A stretch of 64,000 nt of DNA from Nonomuraea jabiensis (GTDB lineage Bacteria; Actinomycetota; Actinomycetes; Streptosporangiales; Streptosporangiaceae): positions 6,956,501 to 7,020,500 of the forward strand of contig NZ_JACHMB010000001.1 in NCBI RefSeq assembly GCF_014204795.1. The letters are read 5' to 3'. The position numbers were made by a program, and so were the translations under genes. Positions within the stretch are counted from its first letter, which is position 1. Each line of letters starts with the position of its first letter. Of the stretch, positions 23,136 through 34,975 are shown piece by piece. Below the pieces are notes generated by a model. It saw only the letters and a program-made list of their open reading frames with translations, ran no database searches and was not told where the DNA came from.

Positions 23136-24566
23136 TCAGCCCACCTCGGCATTCAGCCGCGAATGGCCGTAGCCGTACAGGAAGTAGCAGATCAGCCCCA
23201 CCAGCATCCACAGCCCGAACGCCACCCAGGTGACCCCGGCCAGGCCCGCCATCACGATGACGCAGAAGACGGCGCCGAGCACCGGCGTGGCGGGGAACAG
23301 CGGCGTGCGGAACGTGCGCGGCAGCTCGGGACTGCGGTAGCGCAGGACGAGCACGCCGACGTTCACGATGGCGAAGGCGAACAGGGTGCCGATACTGGTG
23401 GCCTCGGCGAGCTGGCCGAGCGGCACCAGGCCGGCCAGCACCGAGATGAACGCCGCGACGATGAGGGTGTTCGCGACGGGGACCTGGTGGCGCATGTCGA
23501 CCCGCTGGAAGACGCGCGGGATCAGCCCGTCGCGGGACATGGCGAACAGGATGCGGGTCTGGCCGAAGATGACGGTGAGCACGACGCTGGCGATGGCGAT
23601 GACCGCCCCGAACGAGACGATGAGGCCCGGCCAGGTGGCGCCGACGGCCAGGTCGGCGATGTAGGACAGGCTCGCCTCGGTGTGCTTGGGGTCGAACTGC
23701 GTCCAGGGCATCGCGCCGATGGCGGCCACCGCGACGAGCACGTAGACGGCCGTCACGATGACGAGCGACAGGATGATCGCCAGGGGCAGGTCGCGCTTGG
23801 GGTTCCTGGCCTCCTCGCCCGCGGTGGAGGCGGCGTCGAAGCCGATGTAGGAGAAGAACACCTGCGAGGCCGCCGCCGTGATGCCGGCCACCCCGAGCGG
23901 GGCGAAGGGCGTGAAGTTCTTGGCCTGGAAGGCCGTGAACGCCACCACGCAGAAGAAGAGCAGCACCACGACCTTGATCATCACGAAGATCGCGTTCGCC
24001 GTGGCGCTCTCGGAGGCCCCGTACAGCAGCAGCCACGTGGCGAGCAGGACGATGACGATCGCGGTGACGTTGATCACGCCGCCGTCCTGGCCGGGGGAGC
24101 GGGTGATCGCCGCGGGCAGCGTGAAGCCGAACAGGGAGCGCAGGAACGAGTTGAGGTATTCGCCCCACCCCACGGCCACCGCCGCCACGGACACGGCGTA
24201 CTCCAGCATGAGGCACCAGCCGCAGATCCACGCCACGAGCTCGCCCAGCGTCGCGTACGCGTAGGAATAGGACGAGCCGGACACCGGGATCGTCCCGGCC
24301 AGCTCGGCGTACGACAGGGCCGAGAACAGCGCCGTGATCGCCGCCAGCACGAACGACACCACCACCGCCGGCCCCGCCTTGGGCACCGCCTGCCCCAGGA
24401 TGACGAAGATGCCGGTGCCGAGCGTGGCGCCCACGCTGAACAGCGTCAGCTGCCAGAGCGACATGGTGCGCCGCAGCTCGCCCCCCTCGCCGTGACCGCC
24501 CTCCGCGATGATGCGTTCCGTGGGCTTGGTGCGCAAGAGCCGTCCGGCCAGTGCCAACCGGGACAC
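23136..24566 (-). CDS. APC-superfamily amino acid permease (cationic amino acid transporter type)
   Basis: This 476-residue protein has 12 or so membrane helices. The APC signatures are FSVGATLGTGIFVILGQA in helix 1, VSFVLAAITALFSALSYAELAGTIPVSGSSY, and FFSYIGFDAASTAGEEARNPKRDLP. This resembles the CAT/YfnA group, which transports cationic or neutral amino acids. Given its place directly after carbamate kinase and arginine deiminase, arginine uptake is a reasonable inference, but it is not an ArcD-type antiporter. The start at 24566 (encoding MSRLALAGRLL) lies just downstream of the arcC stop at 24570. Confidence 0.85.
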   Translation of the reverse strand: MSRLALAGRLLRTKPTERIIAEGGHGEGGELRRTMSLWQLTLFSVGATLGTGIFVILGQAVPKAGPAVVVSFVLAAITALFSALSYAELAGTIPVSGSSYSYAYATLGELVAWICGWCLMLEYAVSVAAVAVGWGEYLNSFLRSLFGFTLPAAITRSPGQDGGVINVTAIVIVLLATWLLLYGASESATANAIFVMIKVVVLLFFCVVAFTAFQAKNFTPFAPLGVAGITAAASQVFFSYIGFDAASTAGEEARNPKRDLPLAIILSLVIVTAVYVLVAVAAIGAMPWTQFDPKHTEASLSYIADLAVGATWPGLIVSFGAVIAIASVVLTVIFGQTRILFAMSRDGLIPRVFQRVDMRHQVPVANTLIVAAFISVLAGLVPLGQLAEATSIGTLFAFAIVNVGVLVLRYRSPELPRTFRTPLFPATPVLGAVFCVIVMAGLAGVTWVAFGLWMLVGLICYFLYGYGHSRLNAEVG

Positions 24567-24569
24567 CCC

Positions 24570-25505
24570 CTACAGCGTGCTCGTCAGCGGCCACCTGCCG
24601 TTGGGTGTCACGATCGTTCCCGCTGAGCCGTCGAGTATGCGCTCGGCCTCGTCGAGTTTTCCGATCGCGGCCATGTCGCCGGTCGTCTCCACGAACCGGC
24701 ACACCGCCTCCACCTTCGGCCCCATCGACCCGGCGGGGAACTCCAGGGCGCGCAGCTCGTGCGGCGTGGTGTGGGCGATCTCCGTCTGGTGCGGCGTGCC
24801 GAAGTCCCGCATGACGCGCGGCACGTCGGTGAGGATGAGGAACGCGTCGCACTCCAGGGCCTCGGCCAGCATCGAGGCGGTGAGGTCCTTGTCGACCACC
24901 GCCTCCACGCCGGTCAGCCGGCCGCGCTCGTCGCGGACGACCGGGATGCCGCCCCCGCCCGCGCACACCACGATGACGCCCTCGCGGATCATCTGGCGGA
25001 TCAACCGGGTCTCGACGATGCGGCGCGGGGTCGGCGACGGGACGACGCGCCGCCAGTGGTCGCCGTCGGGCCGGACCGTCCAGCCGTACTCGGCGGCCAG
25101 CTTCTCGGCCTCCTCCCGCTCGTAGACCTGGCCGACGAACTTGGTCGGGTGTTCGAACGCGGGATCGACGGCCGTCACCAGCGTCTGCGTGACCAGGGCC
25201 TGGACCTGCCGGCCGGGCAGGGCGTTCTGCAGGGCCTGCTGCATCCAGTAGCCGATCATGCCCTGCGTCTGCGCGCCGAGCGTGTCGAACGGGTACGGCC
25301 TGGTCAGGCTGGGGTCCGCGGCGCTCTCCAGGGCCAGCAGGCCGACCTGCGGGCCGTTCCCGTGGGTGATGACCAGCTCGTGCCGGTCGGCGAGCCGGGC
25401 GAGCGTCTTGACCGCCACGCGGACGTTGGCCCGCTGGACCTCCGCGTCCGGCGGCTGGCCGCGCCTGAGCACCGCGTTGCCGCCCAGGGCGACGATGACC
25501 CGCAT
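24570..25505 (-). CDS. arcC: Carbamate kinase
   Basis: The 311-residue amino-acid-kinase-fold enzyme makes ATP from carbamoyl phosphate and ADP, the last step of the arginine deiminase route. It has MRVIVALGGNAVLRRGQ at the N-terminus, THGNGPQVGLLALE, the segment VVCAGGGGIPVVRDE, GVEAVVDKDLTA and PAGSMGPKVEA, all typical for ArcC. It sits 10 nt after the arcA stop. The ornithine carbamoyltransferase (arcB/argF) that should lie between the two steps is absent here and would have to come from the arginine biosynthesis genes elsewhere. Confidence 0.95.
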   Translation of the reverse strand: MRVIVALGGNAVLRRGQPPDAEVQRANVRVAVKTLARLADRHELVITHGNGPQVGLLALESAADPSLTRPYPFDTLGAQTQGMIGYWMQQALQNALPGRQVQALVTQTLVTAVDPAFEHPTKFVGQVYEREEAEKLAAEYGWTVRPDGDHWRRVVPSPTPRRIVETRLIRQMIREGVIVVCAGGGGIPVVRDERGRLTGVEAVVDKDLTASMLAEALECDAFLILTDVPRVMRDFGTPHQTEIAHTTPHELRALEFPAGSMGPKVEAVCRFVETTGDMAAIGKLDEAERILDGSAGTIVTPNGRWPLTSTL

Positions 25506-25515
25506 CCGGCCCTCC

Positions 25516-26760
25516 TCAGACTCCGTCGCGTTCGAGCGGGCAGCTCATGCAGCGCGGGCCGCCGCGACCCCGGCCGAGCTCGCTGCCCCTGATCGTGATG
25601 ACCTCGATGCCGTGGTCGCGCAGGTAGGCGTTGGTGGTGGTGTTGCGCTCGTAGGCGACGACCACGCCGGGCTCCAGCGCCAGCCCGTTGCACCCGTCGT
25701 CCCACTGCTCCCGCTCGGCGGCGTGCAGGTCCTGCTGGGGCGTCAGGACCGTGATGGCGGGCAGGTCGATGGCGTGGGCGATGGCCCGGTGCATGTCCTG
25801 CGGCGGGTGGTCGGTGACCTTGAGCTCCTTGCGGGTCTCGCCGGGCTCGATGGTGTACGCGGGCAGCATCCCCAGGCCCGCGTACTTGGTGAACACGCCC
25901 ACGTCCAGCATCGTCATCACGGTGTCGAGGTGCATGAACGCCCGCGCCTTCGGCATGTCGAGCGCCACGATCTTCCGCGCGGAGCCGGCCGCGAACAGCC
26001 GCTGCGCCAGCATCTCCACCGCCTGCGGCTGGGTGCGCTCGCTCATGCCGACCAGCACCGCGCCCCTGCCGATGACCAGCACGTCGCCGCCCTCGATGGT
26101 CGCCGGCGCGACCGGCTGGCCCGGCATCCAGCAGTGGAAGCCGCCCTGCCCGGGCCGGTTGAAGCCGTCGGCGAACGTCGGGTGGTACATGTAGACGGCC
26201 TCCATGTTGACCGTCTCCCGCATGCGGGCCTTCTTCTTCATCGCGTTGATCGACACGCCGTCGTAGATCCAGCAGGACGTGTCGCGGGTGAACAGGTGGT
26301 TGGGCAGCGGCGGCAGGATGAAGTCGTCGTCGCGCATGGTGTGGAAGGTCACCGAGCCGGGGTCGCAGCCCATCTCGAGCAGCTCGCCCTTGGTGATGCC
26401 GCCGGTCAGGTAGACCTGCAGCGTCGCGGAGTCCATCCCGTCGAGGATGTTGCGGACGTCGTCGATGGCGCCGGGGCCGAGCCAGCGCTCGTCGATGACG
26501 GCGTCGAGGATGTGCTTGCGCGCCTCGGGGATGTCGACGGTCTCCCTGAGCAGGTCGGCCAGCAGGTGGACCTTGATGCCGCGGCCGGTCAGCACCCGCC
26601 GGAACTCCTCGTGCTCCTCCATCGCGCGCTGGACCCACAGCACGTCGTCGAACAGGAACGCGTCCTTGTTGGACGGCGTCAGCCGTCTGAGCGCCAGGTC
26701 CGGTCCGTGAAGGAGCACCTGGCGCAGGTGCCCGACCTCGGAATCGACGTGAAAGGCCAT
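25516..26760 (-). CDS. arcA: Arginine deiminase
   Basis: The 414-residue enzyme hydrolyses arginine to citrulline and ammonia. The catalytic Cys is C407 in RCMSCPLERDGV. FMHLDTVMTMLD carries the His/Asp pair, and EGGDVLVIGRG, SERTQPQAV and NLFTRDTSCWI-like HLFTRDTSCWIYDG are active-site blocks. Length is normal. The ATG at 26760 follows an AGGAGGGG site about 12 nt upstream. First gene of a cluster inserted between bldD and pyrR, divergent from pyrR. A 12-bp inverted repeat lies just upstream and may be the control site. Confidence 0.96.
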   Translation of the reverse strand: MAFHVDSEVGHLRQVLLHGPDLALRRLTPSNKDAFLFDDVLWVQRAMEEHEEFRRVLTGRGIKVHLLADLLRETVDIPEARKHILDAVIDERWLGPGAIDDVRNILDGMDSATLQVYLTGGITKGELLEMGCDPGSVTFHTMRDDDFILPPLPNHLFTRDTSCWIYDGVSINAMKKKARMRETVNMEAVYMYHPTFADGFNRPGQGGFHCWMPGQPVAPATIEGGDVLVIGRGAVLVGMSERTQPQAVEMLAQRLFAAGSARKIVALDMPKARAFMHLDTVMTMLDVGVFTKYAGLGMLPAYTIEPGETRKELKVTDHPPQDMHRAIAHAIDLPAITVLTPQQDLHAAEREQWDDGCNGLALEPGVVVAYERNTTTNAYLRDHGIEVITIRGSELGRGRGGPRCMSCPLERDGV

Positions 26761-26782
26761 CTTCGCTGCATCCCCTCCTGGC

Positions 26783-26821
26783 GGCTTCCCCGGGCAGTAT
26801 CAGAGTCTCCCCGGGGAAGCC
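26783..26821. promoter_or_regulatory. 12-bp perfect inverted repeat upstream of arcA
   Basis: GGCTTCCCCGGG (26783-26794) and CCCGGGGAAGCC (26810-26821) with a 15-nt loop. On the minus strand the loop contains TGATACT, a possible -10. It begins 23 nt upstream of the arcA ATG. It could be a repressor or activator operator, or a leader hairpin. Confidence 0.5.
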
Positions 26822-26896
26822 GGTACGCCATCCGTACCCCGATGAAGGCTCGTGACGCCACGGGAGCCCGCTCGCGTTGTTCCTGGTAGCCCCTGG

Positions 26897-26902
26897 TACT
26901 GT
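26897..26902 (+). promoter_or_regulatory. Possible -10 box of the pyr operon
   Basis: TACTGT. A start near 26909 would place the PyrR-binding loop about 20 nt into the mRNA. No convincing -35 was seen. Confidence 0.35.
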
Positions 26903-26928
26903 GTGTGCCGACCAACACCCTTTTAAGA

Positions 26929-26946
26929 CCCGTCCCGTGAGGCGGG
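26929..26946 (+). promoter_or_regulatory. pyrR: PyrR-binding RNA stem-loop
   Basis: CCCG (26929-26932) pairs with CGGG (26943-26946), and the enclosed GTCCCGTGAGGC fits the PyrR recognition core RUCCNGNGAGGY. It ends 19 nt before the pyrR ATG, next to the AAAGGTGG ribosome site. PyrR-UMP binding here would block translation, as described for mycobacterial pyr operons. No terminator is visible, so transcription attenuation of the Bacillus kind is unlikely. Confidence 0.8.
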
Positions 26947-26965
26947 AAAGGTGGTGAGATTCGCC

Positions 26966-27511
26966 ATGTCCGATTCCAGGGCCGTCCTGGAGGCCCCGGA
27001 CATCCACCGGGCGCTTACCCGCATAGCGCACGAGATCCTCGAGCGCACCAAGGGCGCCGACGACGTCGTGCTCCTCGGCATCCCGACCCGCGGCGCCACG
27101 CTGGCCCGCAGGCTCGGCGACCGCATCGAGCAGTTCGAAGGCGTCAAGATCCCCGTCGGCTCCATCGACATCACGATGTACCGTGACGACCTGCGGCTCA
27201 AGCCCGCCAGGCCGCTCGGCCGCACCGAGCTGCCGCCGGACGGCATCGACGGCAGGGTCGTGGTGCTCGTGGACGACGTCCTCTACTCCGGCCGCACCGT
27301 GCGCGCCGCGCTCGACGCGCTCAACGACCTCGGCCGGCCCACCGCGGTGCAGCTGGCCACGCTGGTCGACCGCGGCCACCGCGAGCTGCCCATCCGCGCC
27401 GACTACGTCGGCAAGAACCTCCCGACGGCCAAGAGCGAGAAGGTCAAGGTCTACCTGCAGGAGATCGACGGCCGCGACGCCGTGCTGCTCATGAAGGGGG
27501 ACGCCAAGTGA
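26966..27511 (+). CDS. pyrR: Bifunctional pyr regulator / uracil phosphoribosyltransferase PyrR
   Basis: The 181-residue PRTase-fold protein has the PRPP loop VVVLVDDVLYSGRTVRAALDA, the basic RNA-contact region RGATLARRLGDRI, and LPIRADYVGKNLPT at the C-terminal side. It binds the stem-loop just upstream of its own gene when UMP is high. The ATG at 26966 (MSDSRAVLEA) is chosen over the GTG at 26951, which falls in the ribosome site. First gene of the pyr operon. Its stop overlaps the pyrB GTG by 4 nt. Confidence 0.96.
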   Translation: MSDSRAVLEAPDIHRALTRIAHEILERTKGADDVVLLGIPTRGATLARRLGDRIEQFEGVKIPVGSIDITMYRDDLRLKPARPLGRTELPPDGIDGRVVVLVDDVLYSGRTVRAALDALNDLGRPTAVQLATLVDRGHRELPIRADYVGKNLPTAKSEKVKVYLQEIDGRDAVLLMKGDAK

Positions 27512-28425
27512 ACCGCCACCTGATCTCCGCGGGCGACCTCACCAAGGACGACGCGCTCCTCATCCTCGACACCGCCGAGGAGCTGGCGAGGGTCTCGGAA
27601 CGTTCCATCAAGAAGCTGCCCACGCTGCGCGGGCGCACCGTGGTCAACCTGTTCTTCGAGGACTCCACCCGCACGCGCATCTCGTTCGAGGCGGCGGCCA
27701 AGCGGCTGTCCGCCGACGTGATCAACTTCTCGGCCAAGGGGTCGAGCGTGTCCAAGGGCGAGTCGCTCAAGGACACCGCGCTCACCCTCGAGGCCATGGG
27801 CGCCGACGCGGTCGTCATCCGCCACGGCGCCTCCGGCGCGCCGCACCGCCTGGCCAACTGGGTGCACGGCAGCGTCGTCAACGCCGGCGACGGCACCCAC
27901 GAGCACCCCACGCAGGCCCTGCTCGACGCCTTCTCGATGCGCCGCCGCCTGGGCAGCCTCGAAGGGCGCAAGGTCACGATCGTCGGCGACGTGCTGCACA
28001 GCCGGGTCGCCCGCTCCAACGTGCTGCTGCTCGACACGCTCGGCGCCGACGTCACGCTGGTGGCGCCGCCGACGCTGCTGCCCGTCTCCGTCGGCTCCTG
28101 GCCGTGCGAGGTCTCCTACGACCTGGACGCGGTGCTGCCGAAGTCGGACGTGGTGATGATGCTGCGGGTGCAGAAGGAGCGGATGAACGCCGCCTACTTC
28201 CCCAGCGAACGGGAGTACTCACGCCGGTACGGCCTGGACCGGGACCGGTTCGCCAAGATGCCCGAGGACGCCATCGTGATGCATCCCGGGCCGATGAACC
28301 GGGGCATGGAGATCGCCGCGGAGGTGGCCGACTCGGCGCGCTCCACGATCGTCGAGCAGGTCGCCAACGGTGTGACCATTCGCATGGCGGTGCTGTACCT
28401 GCTGCTGGGGGGAGAGAGCGCGTGA
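27508..28425 (+). CDS. pyrB: Aspartate carbamoyltransferase catalytic subunit
   Basis: This 305-residue enzyme joins carbamoyl phosphate to aspartate, the committing step of pyrimidine synthesis. FFEDSTRTRISFE binds carbamoyl phosphate, with HPTQALLDAF and MHPGPMNRG also present. GTGA overlap with pyrR upstream and with pyrC downstream indicates tight translational coupling. No regulatory PyrI is present. It is not the missing ArcB of the neighbouring arginine cluster: the aspartate-site sequence is that of ATCase. Confidence 0.97.
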   Translation: MNRHLISAGDLTKDDALLILDTAEELARVSERSIKKLPTLRGRTVVNLFFEDSTRTRISFEAAAKRLSADVINFSAKGSSVSKGESLKDTALTLEAMGADAVVIRHGASGAPHRLANWVHGSVVNAGDGTHEHPTQALLDAFSMRRRLGSLEGRKVTIVGDVLHSRVARSNVLLLDTLGADVTLVAPPTLLPVSVGSWPCEVSYDLDAVLPKSDVVMMLRVQKERMNAAYFPSEREYSRRYGLDRDRFAKMPEDAIVMHPGPMNRGMEIAAEVADSARSTIVEQVANGVTIRMAVLYLLLGGESA

Positions 28426-29708
28426 TCATCAAGAATGTCAGGATTCTGGGCGGGGATCTCGTCGACATCCGCGTCGCCGACGGGGAGATCGCCGAGATCG
28501 GGCCGGGCCTGGAGGGGCCCGAGACCGTCGACGGCGGCGGCGCGATCGCGCTGCCCGGCCTCGTCGACCTGCACACCCACCTGCGCGAGCCCGGCCGCGA
28601 GGACGCCGAGACCGTGCAGACCGGCACCCAGTCGGCCGCCCGCGGCGGCTACACCGCCGTGCACGCCATGGCCAACACCTCGCCGGTCGCCGACACCGCG
28701 GGGGTCGTCGAGCAGGTGTGGCGGCTCGGGCGCGAATTCGCCCACTGCGACGTCCACCCCGTCGGCGCCGTCACCGTCGGCCTGGAGGGCAAGCACCTCG
28801 CCGAGCTGGGCGCGATGGCCGACTCGGCCGCCCGCGTGCGGGTCTTCTCCGACGACGGCAAGTGCGTGGACGACGCCGTGCTGATGCGCCGCGCCCTCGA
28901 ATACGTCAAGGCGTTCGACGGCGTCATCGCCCAGCACGCCCAGGAGCCCAGGCTCACCGCCGGGGCCCAGATGAACGAGGGCGTGGTCTCCGGCAGGCTC
29001 GGCCTGACCGGCTGGCCCGCGGTCGCCGAGGAGGCGATCATCGCCCGCGACTGCCTCCTGGCCGCCCACGTCGGCTCCCGGCTGCACATCTGCCACGTCT
29101 CCACGGCCGGCTCGGTCGAGATCATCCGCTGGGCCAAGTCCAAGGGCTGGAACGTCACCTGCGAGGTCACCCCGCACCACCTCCTGCTCACCGACGACCT
29201 GGTCGAGGAGTCCCCGGTGGGCGCGTACAACCCGATCTACAAGGTCAACCCGCCGCTGCGCACCCGCGCCGACGTCGAGGCGCTGCGGGCCGCGCTGGCC
29301 GACGGCACGATCGACATCGTCGCCACCGACCACGCCCCCCACCCGGTCGAGGACAAGGAGACCGAGTGGTCGGCCGCGGCCATGGGCATGGTGGGCCTGG
29401 AGACGGCGCTCAGCGTGGTCCAGGAGGCCATGGTCGAGACCGGCCTGCTCGACTGGGCGGGCGTCGCCCAGCGCATGTCCGTCGTCCCGGCCCGCATCGG
29501 CCGGCTCGGCGGCCAGGGGCAGCCGCTGGAGGTGGGCGCCCCGGCCAACATCACGCTGTACGACCCGTCCGCGCGCACTGAAGTGGATCCGTCCGCATTC
29601 GCGTCGAAGAGCAGGAACACCCCCTATGAGGGGATGACGCTGCCCGGCCGGGTGGTGGCCACGTTCCTGCGCGGCAGGGCGACCGTTCTCGAAGGGAAGC
29701 TGGTTTGA
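28422..29708 (+). CDS. pyrC: Dihydroorotase
   Basis: The protein has 428 residues from a GTG that overlaps the pyrB stop. It closes carbamoyl aspartate to dihydroorotate. The metal site shows DLHTHLREPGREDAE, HICHVSTAGS, EVTPHHLLLTDD and the catalytic DIVATDHAPH, a type I (class I) dihydroorotase. VFSDDGKCVDDA replaces the carboxylated-lysine region in the usual actinobacterial way. Unlike S. coelicolor, no small membrane protein gene lies between pyrC and carA; the carA start overlaps the pyrC stop. Confidence 0.97.
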   Translation: MIIKNVRILGGDLVDIRVADGEIAEIGPGLEGPETVDGGGAIALPGLVDLHTHLREPGREDAETVQTGTQSAARGGYTAVHAMANTSPVADTAGVVEQVWRLGREFAHCDVHPVGAVTVGLEGKHLAELGAMADSAARVRVFSDDGKCVDDAVLMRRALEYVKAFDGVIAQHAQEPRLTAGAQMNEGVVSGRLGLTGWPAVAEEAIIARDCLLAAHVGSRLHICHVSTAGSVEIIRWAKSKGWNVTCEVTPHHLLLTDDLVEESPVGAYNPIYKVNPPLRTRADVEALRAALADGTIDIVATDHAPHPVEDKETEWSAAAMGMVGLETALSVVQEAMVETGLLDWAGVAQRMSVVPARIGRLGGQGQPLEVGAPANITLYDPSARTEVDPSAFASKSRNTPYEGMTLPGRVVATFLRGRATVLEGKLV

Positions 29709-30797
29709 ACACATCGGTGCTCGTCCTGGAAGACGGCCGCGTCTTCCAGGGACGTCCGTACGGCGCCGAGGGCGAGACGTTCGGCGAGATGGTCTTCAAC
29801 ACCGGCATGACCGGCTACCAGGAGACCCTCACGGACCCGTCCTACCATCGGCAGATCGTCGCCATGACGGCGCCCCACATCGGCAACACCGGCGTCAACG
29901 ACGAGGACCCCGAGTCCGGGCGCGTCTGGGTCGCCGGCTACGTCGTGCGCGAGCCGTCCAGGATCGTCTCCAACTGGCGGGCCAACCGCTCGCTCGACGA
30001 CTACCTCAAGGAGCAGGGCGTCGTCGGGATCGCCATCTCCGGCACCCGCGCGCTCACCCGCCACCTGCGCGAGCGCGGCGCCATGCGCGCCGGCATCTTC
30101 ACCGCGCCCACCGTGCCGGTCGAGGAACTGGTCGAGCGGGTGCGCCAGTCGCCCCGCATGGAGGGCGCCGACCTGGCCGCCGAGGTGGCCACCGCCGAGC
30201 CGTACGTGGTGCCCGCGATCGGAGCCAAGAGGTTCACGGTCGCGGCCGTCGACCTCGGCATCAAGGGCATGACGCCGCACCGGATGGCCGAGCGCGGCTG
30301 CGAGGTGCACGTGCTGCCCGCGACGGCCACGTACGAGCAGATCATGGCGGTCGAGCCGGACGGGGTCTTCTTCTCCAACGGGCCCGGCGACCCCGCCACG
30401 GCCGACGTGAGCGCGCTGCGAGGGGTGCTGGAGGCCAGGGTCCCGTTCTTCGGGATCTGCTTCGGCAACCAGCTCTTCGGGCGGGCCCTGGGCCTTTCCA
30501 CCTACAAGCTGCGCTACGGGCACCGGGGCGTCAACCAGCCCGTCCAGGACGTGCGCACCGGCAAGGTCGAGATCTCGGCGCACAACCACGGGTTCGCGGT
30601 GCGGGCGCCGCTCGACGGGCCGTTCGAGACCCCGTACGGCCAGGCCGAGGTCAGCCACGTCAACCTCAACGACCGCTGCGTGGAGGGGCTGCGCCTGCTC
30701 GACGGGCGGGCCTTCAGCGTCCAGTACCACCCGGAGGCCGCCGCGGGGCCCCACGACGCCGCCTACCTTTTCGACGAGTTCTGCGAGGTCATCAGCC

Positions 30798-30811
<14 letters not shown>
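29705..30811 (+). CDS. carA: Carbamoyl-phosphate synthase small (glutaminase) subunit
   Basis: This 368-residue subunit hydrolyses glutamine and channels ammonia to CarB. The nucleophile is the Cys in FFGICFGNQLFGRALG, with the His-Glu pair in VQYHPEAAAGP. The N-terminal CPSase_sm_chain domain contains MVFNTGMTGYQETLTDPSY. It starts with TTG at 29705, overlapping the pyrC stop as TTGA. It overlaps carB by 14 nt. Its product feeds both pyrimidine and arginine synthesis. Confidence 0.97.
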
Positions 30812-34085
<3,274 letters not shown>

Positions 34086-34123
34086 CCCCGCACGGGAGGT
34101 GAAGACGACTGGCCGGCACTCCG

Positions 34124-34975
34124 GTGCAGGTGACGGGCACGGTGCTGACCACGCGCCGGGTCGACGCCTACCATGCGCTGACGGTGGTGGCGCCCGGCAT
34201 AGCCGAGCGCTACCGCCCCGGTCACTTCGTCTCCGTCGCGGTCGGCGGGGGCCAGACGTCGATGGTGACGCGCCGCGCGCTGTCGATCCATGACGTCAAG
34301 TCCGACTACGGCGGCACGGTCGAGCTGGTCTTCACCGCCCGGGGCCCCGGCACGGCGTGGCTGGCCGAGCGGCGCGCCCGCGACACGCTCGACCTGGTCG
34401 GCCCGCTCGGCCGGCCCTTTCCGCTGCCGCGCGACCCGGCGCACTGCGTGCTGGTCGGCGCCGAGTACGGCTCCGCGGTGCTGTTCCCGCTGGCCGACGC
34501 GCTGCTGGCGCGGGGCTGCCGGGTCGACTTCGTGCTGGGCGGCGCCGGGGCCGAGCGGGTGTTCGGGGCGATGCGGGCCCGCCGCATCGCCGAGACCACC
34601 ACGCTGACCACCGAGGACGGCTCGCTCGGGCTCCGCGGCAAGGTCACCGACGCGCTACCGTCGGTGATCGCCGACACGCGGGCCGACGCCGTCTACGCCT
34701 GCGCGCCGATGGAGACGCTGCGGGCCGTGACGGCGGTGTCGATGGAGTTCGACATCCCGGTGCAGGTGGCCGTCGAGGAGTCGATGGCCTGCGGCATCGG
34801 GGTGTGCATGACGTGCGTGCTGCCCGTCATCGGGGACGACGGGGTGACCAGGATGGTGCGGGCGTGCGCGGAAGGACCGGTGTTCCGGGGGGAGCGGGTG
34901 CGCTTCGAGGACGTGGGAACGATCCCGTTCGACGCGCTCGGCGCCCCCGGAGGCGGTGCACGACATGTCAGTTGA
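34124..34975 (+). CDS. pyrK: Dihydroorotate dehydrogenase electron transfer subunit
   Basis: The protein has 283 residues from GTG 34124. It belongs to the PyrK/ferredoxin-reductase family: RRALSIHDV binds FAD, VGAEYGSAVLFPLADAL lies in the NAD domain, and the C-terminal cysteines (ACGIGVCMTCVLPV ... RACAEGP) hold the 2Fe-2S cluster. With PyrD it makes the class 1B enzyme that uses NAD+. The strongest ribosome site, GGGAGG at 34094-34099, lies 24 nt upstream of this GTG but only 9 nt upstream of an in-frame CTG at 34109. A CTG start giving LAGTPVQV as the N-terminus is therefore quite possible. Confidence 0.93.
   Translation: MQVTGTVLTTRRVDAYHALTVVAPGIAERYRPGHFVSVAVGGGQTSMVTRRALSIHDVKSDYGGTVELVFTARGPGTAWLAERRARDTLDLVGPLGRPFPLPRDPAHCVLVGAEYGSAVLFPLADALLARGCRVDFVLGGAGAERVFGAMRARRIAETTTLTTEDGSLGLRGKVTDALPSVIADTRADAVYACAPMETLRAVTAVSMEFDIPVQVAVEESMACGIGVCMTCVLPVIGDDGVTRMVRACAEGPVFRGERVRFEDVGTIPFDALGAPGGGARHVS

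Noticed and set aside
27508..28425. pyrB as the missing ArcB of the arginine cluster
   Set aside because: Substrate-site blocks are those of aspartate carbamoyltransferase, and the gene is fused by overlaps into the pyr operon.
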